Shown here piece after piece: positions 34,256 to 43,499 of a stretch of DNA of 64,000 nt. Position numbers and translations under genes: made by a program. This DNA comes from Gillisella vitis. GTDB taxonomy: Bacteria; Pseudomonadota; Alphaproteobacteria; Rhizobiales; Rhizobiaceae. Position 1 is the first letter of the stretch. Each line of letters begins with the position of its first letter. The stretch is from positions 1-64,000 of the forward strand of contig WPHV01000013.1 in assembly GCA_009744235.1 (NCBI GenBank), given 5' to 3'. The notes below the pieces were generated by a model. It had not been told where the DNA came from and ran no database searches. It saw only the letters and a program-made list of their open reading frames with translations.

Positions 34256-34309
34256 AAAGAAAAAGGCCCCCGAAACGGCGTTCCGGAAGACCTTCTCTGT
34301 AGTCTCGCA
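34256..34309 (-). ncRNA. Antisense RNA controlling repC (RepE/IncA type ctRNA)
   Basis: In the repB-repC gap the minus strand has a -35 TTGACT (34339-34344), a 17-bp spacer and a -10-like GATTCT (34316-34321). Downstream is a GC-rich hairpin with CCGGAAC/GTTTCGG arms (about 34263-34292) and a run of Ts (34257-34264 region). This predicts a ~50-nt countertranscript complementary to the repC leader. Such ctRNAs lower repC expression and set incompatibility in repABC plasmids. The exact ends are estimates. Confidence 0.75.
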
Positions 34310-34411
34310 GCTAAGAGAATCGCATTTCCAGGAATCGTAGTCAAGGGTCCCGTGAGGGAAAGCGTCATTTCGACGGGCGGATTTCTATTGCCTAACAAAA
34401 GGTAAAAGGAA

Positions 34412-35731
34412 ATGCAGACGCATATTTCAACGACGTCCTTTGGGCGGCGGCCGATGACACTCGGCCATATTGCAAGCCAGATGGCAGCAAAAGCGGTCGC
34501 ATTGGACGCTGTCGCCCACAAATGGCAGGTCTTCCAGCACATCCGTGAATCCCGGGAACAGATCGGAGCCACGGACCGCTCACTCTCGATCCTGAACGCG
34601 CTGTTGACGTTTTACCCGGAGACCGCCTTGACTGGTGGCGCCGAACTGGTCGTATGGCCTTCTAACGAGCAGCTGATGGCTCGCGCAAACGGCATGCCTG
34701 CCACGACACTGCGCCGGCATCTTGCCGTACTGGTTGACTGCGGGCTCATCATTCGCCGCGACAGCCCCAACGGCAAGCGGTTCGCCCGCAAGGGAAGGGG
34801 AGGGGAGATCGAGCAGGCCTACGGCTTCGATCTGTCGCCAATCGTAGCGCGGGCCGAAGAGTTCCGAGATTTGGCCCAGGCGGTGCAAGCTGAAAAGAAG
34901 GCTTTCCGGGTGGCGAAGGAGCGATTGACTCTTCTTCGCCGCGACATCGTCAAAATGATCGAAACTGGCATTGAAGAGAGCGTTCCGGGAAACTGGGGAA
35001 GAGTTACACAGACCTATCAGGGGATCATCGGCCGCCTGCCGCGCTCTGCACCCCGTCAGCTTATAGAGAGTATTGCCCAGAAACTTCAGGAACTCTGCGC
35101 TGAGATCCGTGACGTATTGGAATCGTTTACGAAAACAATGAATCCGGACGCCAATGAGTCCCATTCCGGTCGTCACATACAGAATTCAAAACCAGACTCT
35201 AAATCTGAATCTGAACACGGCTTTAGAGAAATAGAAGAAGCGTGCGGCGGCGTTGCGGAAACCGACAACGTGCGGAGCTTGCCGAAACGCGAGCTGCCTT
35301 TGGGAATCGTGCTGGATGCCTGCCCCGAAATGCAGGAACTGGCCCAGGCAGGGACAATCCGGCACTGGCGCGACTTGGTGGCGGCGGCTGACCTTGCCCG
35401 GCCGATGCTGGGGATTAGCCCCAGCGCCTGGCGGGAGGCCCGAGAAACCATGGGTGAGCAACACGCGGCGATCACGCTGGCGGCGATCTATCAGCGGGCC
35501 GGTCAGATCAACAACGCCGGCGGCTATCTGCGCAGCCTGACCGATCGGGCCAGGGACGGGAAGTTTTCGACCTGGCCGATGGTCATGGCGTTGCTACGGA
35601 CGAAGCTGGACGAGCAGAAGAATGCAGCCAGCGTCGGAAAACCACGAACGGATGAGGATGCAGAAGACGATAGCCGCGTCCACGTATCGGATTCGCTGCT
35701 GAAAAGCCTGCAGAAGCCGAGGTCGTGGTGA
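34412..35731 (+). CDS. repC: Replication initiator RepC
   Basis: A 439-aa RepC initiator, about the usual length. The N-terminal winged-helix region reads WQVFQHIRESREQIGATDRSLSILNALLTFYPE and ARANGMPATTLRRHLAVLVDCGLIIRRDSPNG; the C-terminal domain has LGIVLDACPEMQELAQAGTI and GGYLRSLTDRARDGKFS. AAAGGA lies just upstream of the ATG. The leader is the target of the antisense RNA. repABC origins usually lie inside repC, and the AT-rich mid-gene stretch is the best candidate. Confidence 0.95.
   Translation: MQTHISTTSFGRRPMTLGHIASQMAAKAVALDAVAHKWQVFQHIRESREQIGATDRSLSILNALLTFYPETALTGGAELVVWPSNEQLMARANGMPATTLRRHLAVLVDCGLIIRRDSPNGKRFARKGRGGEIEQAYGFDLSPIVARAEEFRDLAQAVQAEKKAFRVAKERLTLLRRDIVKMIETGIEESVPGNWGRVTQTYQGIIGRLPRSAPRQLIESIAQKLQELCAEIRDVLESFTKTMNPDANESHSGRHIQNSKPDSKSESEHGFREIEEACGGVAETDNVRSLPKRELPLGIVLDACPEMQELAQAGTIRHWRDLVAAADLARPMLGISPSAWREARETMGEQHAAITLAAIYQRAGQINNAGGYLRSLTDRARDGKFSTWPMVMALLRTKLDEQKNAASVGKPRTDEDAEDDSRVHVSDSLLKSLQKPRSW
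35165..35245 (+). other. Candidate oriV inside repC (AT-rich segment)
   Basis: About 80 bp of AT-rich sequence in the middle of an otherwise GC-rich gene, with repeated AATCTGAA/AAATCTGAATCTG and TTTAGAGAAATAGAAG. In characterised repABC plasmids oriV lies within repC near an AT-rich region. Assignment is by position and composition only. Confidence 0.5.
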
Positions 35732-35739
35732 TCTCCTCG

Positions 35740-36660
35740 TTACTCGGCCGCGGCGATGTCGACGTCGGTGATCAACCCCGAACGTCGGGCGCGATCGATG
35801 AGGTTCTTCACGGACGAGGGCGACCATTTGGAGCCGCCGCGCGGGGTGCGCTCGTGCAGCCTTTCGAGCTGGGTGGCGATATCGCGCAGGGTGAGGTCTG
35901 CGTTCGAAGAATGGATGCCGGCCACAAGCGTCATCAGGCGATCCTCGGGAAGCCGGGGCGGAGATTTTTTCAGCAGCGCTGCGTCCGCCATGCGTTCAGT
36001 CACCATCCACTTCACAGCCCGGCGAAGCCGTTCCGGCGTCCAGTCGAGGCCCTGCTGTTTGAGCACTCGGGTTATGTCGTCCCATGTGTGATCGGGCCGC
36101 ATGCGCCGAACGGTCGGAAGCCATTGGTTCGCGGAGGCCTGAATGCGATCGCCGTATGCCGCTTTCTGGGCGGCCGTCATCCTGGCCAACGCCTCGGGGC
36201 GTTTCTCTCGTATGCCGGGGTTGCCGGGAAGTTTTCCTTTGGACTTGGCTGCCCGGATGCCGGCCTTCGTTCGTTCGGAAATGAGCGCGCGTTCGAGCTG
36301 CGCGACGGCGCCGAGAACCTGGAGCGAGAACATGCCCTGCGGCGTGGTTGTGTCGATAGGATCGCGAAGCGATCGGAAATGCGCGCCCCTCGCCGTCAGA
36401 TTCTCGATCACCTCGAGCAGATGGCTGACCGAGCGCGCCAGACGGTCAAGCCGAACCACAACGAGCGTGTCTCCGGCGCCGATCTCGCGAACGAGTTTGG
36501 AAAGGGCAGGCCGGGCACGCGACGCGCCGGATCCGTGTTCCTGGACGATCACATTGCACCCGGCCGATCGCAGCTCGATTTCCTGGGCTTCTGTCGCCTG
36601 CTCGTCCGTAGAGACGCGGGCGTAGCCGATCAGGCGATGACTGGCGCTCGGACGCTTCAT
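35740..36660 (-). CDS. Serine recombinase (resolvase/invertase family)
   Basis: A 306-aa small-type serine recombinase with an extended C-terminus. The catalytic domain starts LIGYARVSTDEQ (nucleophilic Ser in ARVS), with VVRLDRLARSV containing conserved Arg residues and GMFSLQVLGAVAQLERALISERTKAGI. The C-terminal ~150 residues hold repeated HTH-like segments (HTWDDITRVLKQQGLDW; LTLRDIATQLERLHE; WSPSSVKNLIDRARRSG). Members resolve plasmid multimers or invert DNA. Its ATG overlaps the Fic stop (ATGA, 36657-36660), forming a two-gene operon. It ends 8 bp from the convergent repC. Confidence 0.87.
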   Translation of the reverse strand: MKRPSASHRLIGYARVSTDEQATEAQEIELRSAGCNVIVQEHGSGASRARPALSKLVREIGAGDTLVVVRLDRLARSVSHLLEVIENLTARGAHFRSLRDPIDTTTPQGMFSLQVLGAVAQLERALISERTKAGIRAAKSKGKLPGNPGIREKRPEALARMTAAQKAAYGDRIQASANQWLPTVRRMRPDHTWDDITRVLKQQGLDWTPERLRRAVKWMVTERMADAALLKKSPPRLPEDRLMTLVAGIHSSNADLTLRDIATQLERLHERTPRGGSKWSPSSVKNLIDRARRSGLITDVDIAAAE

Positions 36661-37760
36661 TGGGCAAGCTTCGCCGACGGTAGATCGCTGAGAAGAGCAA
36701 GCAGCGCCGGATTGATGTAGAGGTTCTCCCGGCCGGCTTTGATTTCCTTCAGCAGGCCGAGTTCAGCAAGGGATTTCAGGTAGACCGATGCGGCCTGTCG
36801 TTTCGCAATGTCCGCGGCCACCAGATCGCCGATACGGCAATAAGGGTTCACGAAGATCACTTCGGCCAGCTCGCGCGAATAAATCTTCGGCAGATCCCGC
36901 CTGATGCGCTCCGCGGTCTGATCGAGCAAATCCCGGATCGAACGAATGCGCGCGGTCGACCAGTTTGCAGTCTCACGGATCGCCTCAAGCATGTAGAGGA
37001 TCCAGTCCTCCCAGGCAGCGTCTGTCGTCACGGCGAGCAGGCGGTCATAGTAGGCGCGCTTGTTGCCGATGATGTAACGGCTGAGATAGAGGACCGGAAT
37101 GTCCAACAGGCCCTTGTCGACGAGGTAGAGCAGGTTCAGCACCCGGCCCGTTCGACCGTTGCCATCGGTGAATGGATGGATGGCTTCGAACTGGTAGTGC
37201 ATCACAGCGAGGCGGATCAGCGGATCGATGTCCTCTGCCTCGTGAATGTACCGCTCCCAGTTCGAGAGCTTGTCCCGCAACAGTGCTTGCCCCTCTGGCG
37301 GAGTATAAATGACGGCGCCGGTCGCCTCGTTCATCAGCGCCGTTCCCGGCGTCGCGCGGATGTCGAGTTCGACGCCCTTGATGGTCCTGCAGACGGCGAT
37401 CGCTGTCGACGTCGACACCGGACGTTGTTTGAGCGTTTGAAAGCCTTCACTGAGGGCGGTACGATACCGCAGCGCTTCCTTCGTCGCCGGATCAGCCTGG
37501 TTGTTGGCCTCATTGGCGAAGCGGAACAGTCTATCGGTCGTGGTGACGATGTTCTCTATCTCCGAGCTCGCCTGCGCCTCCAGCAGCGGAATAGAATTGA
37601 TAAGGACCGCCTGGTTCGGAATGAGCTGGCCGGACACACGCAGTTCCGCCAGCGCCGCGCGTGCCGAGATGCAGGCTTTCAGCACGGCTTTCGTTTCCAC
37701 GTCCTCGCGTGGCGGCAAGGTGGGGAGGTCGTTAAACGGGCGGTTCGGCTGAAACGGCAT
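36657..37760 (-). CDS. Fic-family AMP-transferase with N-terminal inhibitory motif
   Basis: A 367-aa Fic protein. The catalytic motif HPFTDGNGRTGR lies at about residues 193-204. An N-terminal inhibitory-helix motif SSEIEN ([S/T]xxxE[G/N], residues ~65-70) makes it a class II Fic protein, autoinhibited until released. A C-terminal winged helix is predicted (YCRIGDLVAADIAKRQAASV ... LGLLKEI). Fic enzymes usually transfer AMP to a target hydroxyl side chain. The gene is coupled to the recombinase, and short TGTCGAT repeats surround its start, suggesting autoregulation through the winged helix (inference). Confidence 0.9.
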   Translation of the reverse strand: MPFQPNRPFNDLPTLPPREDVETKAVLKACISARAALAELRVSGQLIPNQAVLINSIPLLEAQASSEIENIVTTTDRLFRFANEANNQADPATKEALRYRTALSEGFQTLKQRPVSTSTAIAVCRTIKGVELDIRATPGTALMNEATGAVIYTPPEGQALLRDKLSNWERYIHEAEDIDPLIRLAVMHYQFEAIHPFTDGNGRTGRVLNLLYLVDKGLLDIPVLYLSRYIIGNKRAYYDRLLAVTTDAAWEDWILYMLEAIRETANWSTARIRSIRDLLDQTAERIRRDLPKIYSRELAEVIFVNPYCRIGDLVAADIAKRQAASVYLKSLAELGLLKEIKAGRENLYINPALLALLSDLPSAKLAQ

Positions 37761-37836
37761 GTCGATTAATCCTCATGCGATCGACATGTCGGGTGGATAT
37801 GTCGTCGGTATCGACATATCGTTAATTCATGTCGAT
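37758..37836. promoter_or_regulatory. Operator-like array of TGTCGAT motifs upstream of fic
   Basis: Within 79 bp: CATGTCGAT (37758-37766, on the fic start codon), ATCGACATG (37780-37788), GATATGTCG (37796-37804), CGACATATC (37812-37820) and CATGTCGAT (37828-37836). The third and fourth form a perfect 9-bp inverted repeat with a 7-bp spacer. The spacing and overlap with the start codon suggest repressor sites. Confidence 0.6.
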
Positions 37837-38130
37837 AGAATCAAAATATAACGACACATTAAGCGTCTCGCAAGCGCCTTGTACAAATGCAGAAGATACT
37901 AACAAACGATCGTTTGTAAACGTCTCTTGGTCCTTTGGAGTCAAAGTAAACACGTCGCAAGTGGCTGGAAAACAGTGGTTTTCATCGATGTCACGTCCAT
38001 CGGCGCTAATCCTGTACAGTTCGAACGCCTTGGCAGCTCTAAATAGTACGCGCGCGAGAAAAAGTATCTGCTATGATTGAAGTGTATGCTATTATAGCTT
38101 CAAGATGGTCTAAATAGATACGTTAAAACA
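37837..38130. other. AT-richer intergenic region
   Basis: About 290 bp between the fic operator array and the RHE_PE00001-like gene, less GC-rich than its surroundings, probably holding divergent promoters. A short plus-strand ORF at 37829-38080 begins inside the operator array and has no recognisable features; I do not call it. Confidence 0.5.
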
Positions 38131-39240
38131 ATGAGATATGAAATTGGCGATTTGCCTTTGACAGTGCTGCTTCCGGCTATCGCAAGGGCAGAAGATCAAA
38201 TCGCGCGTCTGGACGAAATTGTTCGTCGCAGCCCCGTCAGGCAGGGCTTTACCGAAAGGTCTCACTTCACCGAGGCGGCCGCAAGCATGTGGATCGCAGG
38301 CGAGCTTGTCCACATCGAGGATCTCGTTCTCCACGACGCAAATCGGGATGTGCGTACCCCGACCCACGAAATCACCATCGCACATTCGATCCTGAGAGCG
38401 CGGCGGCGCATCGAAAAAGCTGACCCTGACTGGGCGACGAGCAGGGCTGGGATCGTAAACCTGGTGGGGCGGTCAGAGGGCTCTGCGGAACGAGAGTCGG
38501 TAGGGAAGGGGAGATCGCCCTTGCCCGCCGAACTGACGCTGAACGAAGAGGACAACTGTTTCGCCGCGGAGATGGCCGAAATCGATGCAGTTCTTGATCG
38601 GTCGACCCGCGCACTCGAAGCGGTGGTAACGGTGGAGGGCAGCAAGGCGGATCCTCTGATGGTCGGTGAGCTCGTTGTCCGGGATCCGGGATGGGACGAG
38701 GAAGGGCGCCTTTCGGCTTGGAGAGCGGTTCTGGCTCAGGCTGACGCCTTGCCGACTACCTTGGCGGCCGCAGTGATATGGGACGCATGGGAAAGCATGG
38801 AGCCATTGCAGCGGCAGCATTGGCTTGGTACCCAACTCGTGAATTCATATTTCCGGGTGCGCGGAAAGGTGTCCTCGCACCTGTTTGGCATCTGCTCCGG
38901 TCTTAAAGCTGTGCCGCGGGAACGGCGGCGATCACACAATCGCGCTTCACGAATGCTTGCCGGGCTGGATGCAATGGCGAGCAGCGCTGAACTGGCCATG
39001 AAGGAAGTCATTCGGCTGGGACAGGCGAGGGAGCACCTCGAGCGAAAACTGAAGGGAAAGCGCTCGTCCAGCAGTTTGCCGCGCGTTGTGGACTTGCTGA
39101 TGGCGCGACCGATCGTGTCCTCGTCGATGATAGTCAAGGAATTGAAGGTTAGCCATCGTGCGGCGCTCGATCTCGTCGCCGAACTTGGCGTTCGGGAAGT
39201 GACGGGGAGAGGAAGCTTCCGTGCATGGGGTGTGATTTGA
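38131..39240 (+). CDS. RHE_PE00001-family protein (DUF1612/HTH type)
   Basis: A 369-aa protein resembling the RHE_PE00001 family, common on rhizobial plasmids and named after an R. etli plasmid gene. The N-terminal half contains ARAEDQIARLDEIVRRSPVRQGF and SMWIAGELVHIEDLVLHDANRDVRTPTHE, reminiscent of a Fic-N-like helical fold. The C-terminal part ends in a winged helix (VDLLMARPIVSSSMIVKELKVSHRAALDLVAELGVREVTGRG). Function is unknown; a DNA-binding role is plausible. It is monocistronic, divergent from fic. Confidence 0.7.
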   Translation: MRYEIGDLPLTVLLPAIARAEDQIARLDEIVRRSPVRQGFTERSHFTEAAASMWIAGELVHIEDLVLHDANRDVRTPTHEITIAHSILRARRRIEKADPDWATSRAGIVNLVGRSEGSAERESVGKGRSPLPAELTLNEEDNCFAAEMAEIDAVLDRSTRALEAVVTVEGSKADPLMVGELVVRDPGWDEEGRLSAWRAVLAQADALPTTLAAAVIWDAWESMEPLQRQHWLGTQLVNSYFRVRGKVSSHLFGICSGLKAVPRERRRSHNRASRMLAGLDAMASSAELAMKEVIRLGQAREHLERKLKGKRSSSSLPRVVDLLMARPIVSSSMIVKELKVSHRAALDLVAELGVREVTGRGSFRAWGVI

Positions 39241-39421
39241 TGTGAAGGCAGCAAACATGGTCGGTGCGAGAATTGAACGAATTGAGGCGGTCGGGTCCTC
39301 GCGCGTTTAGATGTTTCTGGTCATAGAATTCCTTTTGTTTCGCGGCTCGTTCGTGGCGACGCATGTCGCAAACGACAGCGCATTCGCCGCAGTCAAAATC
39401 CGCGGGAGAGGGCGGCAACGT

Positions 39422-41932
39422 TCATTTGAACTCAGTTAAATAGATCGTCTTGATGCCGTCCGGCGTTAGGCCAGTACGGCGCAGTTCAGCCTCACAGCGC
39501 TCTTGAAGAACCTCCCTGTCTCCGGGTTGCCCAATTAGATAGACATAGAGATTCCGGACCGCTCCGACGAGCTTTGTCACTTCCTCCAATTTAAGGGCGT
39601 ACGTTCCCTGGGTGCTTGCTTTCCGATCGGCGATGGGCTCCGGAAGCGCCGAAACCCGTAAAGACTGCCTTCCGGGATAGCATCGCCTGAACCATTGCTC
39701 GGCTTCTAGGAGTTGAGCATGGTCGTTCTTGTAGAGCGGGTTGTCCTTCTCCTTGTCGCTTTTGGCTTCTATGACGAAATCGAACAAACCGCTCGTTCGC
39801 CACAATACATCAGGCCCTGTTTTGTGCACTGCTTCCGGCCGCTCGGCGTCAAAACCAAGATATGCTCCAAGGTTCTTTAACGCCTCCTCATATTGGAATG
39901 GGGAGGCGTCGGGCACTAGAGCCGAGACCGCTTCGTTATAAGCAGGAATGAGCGATCCACGACGTTGATATTCGAGGATTCGGCTAACAATCGCCATGGA
40001 TTGTGGACCTGCCATTGGTCGCGGAATATAGGCGGGTCGGATGCGAGGTGGGATATGGTTGTTGTTGGTTGCGAAAGCTGACGTCTGAAGTCGCTGACCC
40101 TTGTGATCGTCATTCATATGGAAAGCGATGCGAGCTGCCAACGAGGAAAGCCATGCCCTTCTCTGACCATCCTGGACTAGGTCTGGTGAGGAAATCAGGT
40201 GTTCGAGTTCTTGAATGGCGCTTTCATACTGTCCCACTCTTTCCAGCCGGAAAGCCCTGCGCTCAGCACCGGCGACCTTCAGCGACAGTTCGTCGATCCC
40301 CGGGGGCCGGGTGGCGGCTGCCAACTCTGACGCATGGTAGGCAACCCAATCCGGATCCCTGTTCAAACACTTGAGCATCGTTTCGCCAATTTCCTGATAG
40401 CTGGCGACAGCCTCACTCACTTCCTGTCCCACGTTGAGTTGTACGCGGCTGCTCGCGGTCAGATGCTCAAGGTTCTTCTTGCGTCCGATCCATGCAACCA
40501 AGTCGCTTCCCGTCAGGACGACCACGCAGAAATCGCCGCCACCCCTGGAGCCGCGCCCTAGGCCCTGCTCGATCCGCTGGGCCAACAACGAGTTGACCGC
40601 GGAATCTGCAAGGACATTCGTCCGAAACATATCGTAGTCGGTCGTACCCTGTGGCAGGCCATCCATAATCAGCAGGCGGCAAGACTGACCAGCCAAATCA
40701 ATGCCGTCGTACCGGTTAGCAAGAACGATCGGACCCTTGAACGATCCGGCCTGCATATCTTTTATGCGGTGGCTAACCGCTTCACTTGTCTCTGGATATT
40801 CCGCAGTATCCAACCATCCTTTCGCAACGGTCCCGGACGGCGCCAAAATCGCGACGCCGGCGTAACCGGCAATCCATTTCGCGATCTGTTTAACCATCGG
40901 TGTGATAGCGACATTGCCGAGCGGCATCAGCTCGGGCACCAAGATCATGCGCTCGCCTACACCCGCGAGCGATGAAGACTGAATCGGTCTGCCAACTGCA
41001 GCAGGGGAGGCACCGAATGTGCGAACAATCTCGCTGTCGTCCGAAATCGTAGCAGACATGTAGATCCGGCGTTTAGCGTCATCGAACGTCGGAAGAAGAT
41101 CAACCGGCGGAAAGGTGGGGGTGATCGTCACCGATTTGCGGCTGAAGAGGCAGTGGCACATGGCCAGATTGTCACGTAGGAGAGGCCATATGTAGGGATC
41201 GACGCCCTCGACATGCTGTGAAAGAAATTCCCGAACTTCGGGGACCTTGGACAGCCAAGCCCAGCTGGGGACCTCGATCACGCCGAAGTCCTTCCCCCTC
41301 GTGATGTCAGCAAAGGCGCCGCCTCGTCCGACCTCGTCGAACGCGCCCCTGAAACGATCCGCCATCTCCTGATAGACCTCGAGGTGGTCTTTCGATGTGA
41401 TCGTCAGGCTGAATGCTTTACGAACAGAGGAAAGCGCGACGTGCGCGTCGTCTAAGATGATGCCTCCGACTTTCACTGCCGGTTTGGCGGAACCTCGAAC
41501 ACCAAATTTGCTGCGACCACTGAAAAGGCTCTCGTAGGCCCCCACGAGAACGGCGTTACCATCAAGAAACTCGGAGGCTAAAGGCTGCCCCCTCGTGTAG
41601 GGCACCGCGCGGATTCCATATTCAGTCGCTTTGGCAATAACCTGTTCGACGAGCTGGGTAGTTGGTGCGAGATAAAGAACGGGTTCACCGAGTTCATTCA
41701 TGGTTGATTGTGCCATGAGAAGCGCAACCAGGGTCTTTCCTCCCCCCGTATGCAGTTTTACAACGACATCCTTGTCGTTTCTCCGGGATGGATACCAAGC
41801 ATCGAGAGCTTCGGCTTGGCTAACATAAAGGTCATTGATCCCGACGGCTTTCGGCAGGGAATGAAAGATATCTCGTGGGGCGACGGGCTTCGGCTTTGCC
41901 TTGTCCTCGCGAAGCTTTTTGAAATCGACCAC
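39422..41932 (-). CDS. DEAD/DEAH-type SF2 helicase with possible C-terminal nuclease
   Basis: An 836-aa protein. Helicase motifs in order: Q-like YVSQAEALDAW, Walker A KLHTGGGKTLVAL (~58-70), YLAPTTQLVEQV, Walker B ILDDAHVA (~160), YMSATI, NRYDGIDLAGQ, and QRIEQGLGRGSRGGGD. Near residue 720, GPDVLWRTSGLFDFVIEAKSDK fits a PD-(D/E)XK site (D...EAK), suggesting a nuclease-like domain. The start is GTG at 41932. The metallopeptidase gene lies 200 bp upstream on the same strand. No housekeeping family matches; a phage-defence role is inferred from domain mix and accessory location. Confidence 0.75.
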   Translation of the reverse strand: MVDFKKLREDKAKPKPVAPRDIFHSLPKAVGINDLYVSQAEALDAWYPSRRNDKDVVVKLHTGGGKTLVALLMAQSTMNELGEPVLYLAPTTQLVEQVIAKATEYGIRAVPYTRGQPLASEFLDGNAVLVGAYESLFSGRSKFGVRGSAKPAVKVGGIILDDAHVALSSVRKAFSLTITSKDHLEVYQEMADRFRGAFDEVGRGGAFADITRGKDFGVIEVPSWAWLSKVPEVREFLSQHVEGVDPYIWPLLRDNLAMCHCLFSRKSVTITPTFPPVDLLPTFDDAKRRIYMSATISDDSEIVRTFGASPAAVGRPIQSSSLAGVGERMILVPELMPLGNVAITPMVKQIAKWIAGYAGVAILAPSGTVAKGWLDTAEYPETSEAVSHRIKDMQAGSFKGPIVLANRYDGIDLAGQSCRLLIMDGLPQGTTDYDMFRTNVLADSAVNSLLAQRIEQGLGRGSRGGGDFCVVVLTGSDLVAWIGRKKNLEHLTASSRVQLNVGQEVSEAVASYQEIGETMLKCLNRDPDWVAYHASELAAATRPPGIDELSLKVAGAERRAFRLERVGQYESAIQELEHLISSPDLVQDGQRRAWLSSLAARIAFHMNDDHKGQRLQTSAFATNNNHIPPRIRPAYIPRPMAGPQSMAIVSRILEYQRRGSLIPAYNEAVSALVPDASPFQYEEALKNLGAYLGFDAERPEAVHKTGPDVLWRTSGLFDFVIEAKSDKEKDNPLYKNDHAQLLEAEQWFRRCYPGRQSLRVSALPEPIADRKASTQGTYALKLEEVTKLVGAVRNLYVYLIGQPGDREVLQERCEAELRRTGLTPDGIKTIYLTEFK

Positions 41933-42134
41933 CTCTTGCCCCCCATTTTACCGACAGTTCTACTTTAACAGATGTATGCCCAAGAGAGAGGCATTGAAAA
42001 TACCTACTACTTAGAAAGACGTGTTGCAGGTTATTTTTTCGGCGGGCGTTACTGACGCCTAACGATATGGCAGGAGCAGGATGACAAACCATGTTTTCTG
42101 CATCCACTAATTCACAGACGTCCAAGGTTGAAAG

Positions 42135-43322
42135 TCAGAAATCAATTCTGTCCTCTCGCATTTCACCACCAAGGCCAAATAAATACATGGAGCCATAAAA
42201 TGACAACAGATCGCTCCGCGGCGCACCGTCGATTCGTTGTGTTAGCGCCTCGGCCACCACGCCGACGTGCTTTACGAGTGCGTCCAGATGTTGCTTTGTT
42301 GGTTGGTTCCTATCTCCAAGCGCTGCCTTCAGCGCATACAGCCGTTCAAGCGGCGCTGGATGGGTCTCGGATACCGAAAACCGAGGTATGTCGAGAAATC
42401 GGGAGCCCAAAAGTTCAATTAAGTGGAGGAAGAGAAATATGTGATAGGCGCCGTTGGAAAGGCGGAGTTTTGCATCTTTATCCGACCCGATGGCTGTAAT
42501 CGCGTGGAGGTCAGCACTGAATTCTAGATCGTGGTTATAGGTTTTTAGATCCTCCAGATTTTCGGTCGAAGATGCTTCTTCCATATGACCTAGAAGCAAA
42601 TGACTAAACTCATGCCCGAATGTGAATTCGAGCATGTCGTCTACATCGCGCTTGATAGCAGCGTCCACACTCGCTGGAAGTTTAGCTCGCGGATCGATGT
42701 CAAAGTCCTGGGCTTCTGACCCTATCATCGTCCGCAGGGCGATTAAGGCTGCATCAATCCGGTCGCCCATCGGAAATTCATAGTGTGCGCCATGAAAACA
42801 TACAGTCATGAAATAGAGGAAGTAGCGCAACGCTTCGGAGACGATGATCACCTCGCCTACCAGGGACTTTAAGCAAGCGGCGTTCACTTCCAGGGTTGGG
42901 ACGTAGCCATAGGGGATTGAGCGAGCGGATTTTCGTAAGGCCTTCGGCAGTCGCTCAAGATAGCGTCTCGGAGCCAAATTGACGGTTTCGTAGTAGGATG
43001 TCAGAGTCCAAGGGCGACCGTTCTGCTGAAATGCACGCTTCCGGTGGGCAAGCACCCTCGTAACTCGAGGAGAATCGGCAACGGAGTTAGCCCGAATTCG
43101 CAGCAAGTAGTCATGCGCGCTTCTCAACGACCTCAGCCGGAGAATCTCATTCTTAGAGCAGAAGGGCGCATAAACCAGTTCTTCATTGCTGAGATCTGGA
43201 TCGAGTGGTTCGATCCCTGTGACGTAGAACTCGCCACGTTCATCGCCGATGATGAAACCATTCGCGGCGCGGCGCGCCCCGGGAAATTCCTTCAGCCATT
43301 TCTGTATTTCGTGCTCTTCCAT
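42135..43322 (-). CDS. Uncharacterised HEXXH metallopeptidase-like protein
   Basis: A 395-aa protein with a zinc-peptidase signature FGHEFSHLLLGHMEE (~residues 234-248) followed 20-odd residues later by HDLEFSADLHA, giving HExxH...ExxAD as in several Zn-peptidases and ImmA/IrrE-like proteases. A hydrophobic stretch (EVIIVSEALRYFLYFMTVCF) precedes it. No signal peptide is seen, so it is probably cytoplasmic. It lies upstream of the helicase-nuclease gene on the same strand with a 202-bp gap. I do not recognise a named family. Confidence 0.6.
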   Translation of the reverse strand: MEEHEIQKWLKEFPGARRAANGFIIGDERGEFYVTGIEPLDPDLSNEELVYAPFCSKNEILRLRSLRSAHDYLLRIRANSVADSPRVTRVLAHRKRAFQQNGRPWTLTSYYETVNLAPRRYLERLPKALRKSARSIPYGYVPTLEVNAACLKSLVGEVIIVSEALRYFLYFMTVCFHGAHYEFPMGDRIDAALIALRTMIGSEAQDFDIDPRAKLPASVDAAIKRDVDDMLEFTFGHEFSHLLLGHMEEASSTENLEDLKTYNHDLEFSADLHAITAIGSDKDAKLRLSNGAYHIFLFLHLIELLGSRFLDIPRFSVSETHPAPLERLYALKAALGDRNQPTKQHLDALVKHVGVVAEALTQRIDGAPRSDLLSFYGSMYLFGLGGEMREDRIDF

Positions 43323-43499
43323 TGCGAAACGACAACCCTCGTGCCAAGTAGAAAAATACGCAAACTAAAAAGTCCGATAGTAATACGCGAATAAGCCTAA
43401 CTGCCCGTCTGTAAATCAGGTCGATAAAAAGAGGGTAAGTTCGCCATCAAATCTCTAAGGGCCTCAGTGCTGGCCGCTCCCGAATCTGAGGGCAACAAT

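Noticed and set aside
37829..38080. 83-codon plus-strand ORF starting in the fic operator array
   Set aside because: No family features, unusual composition for this replicon, and its start codon is part of an operator-like repeat.
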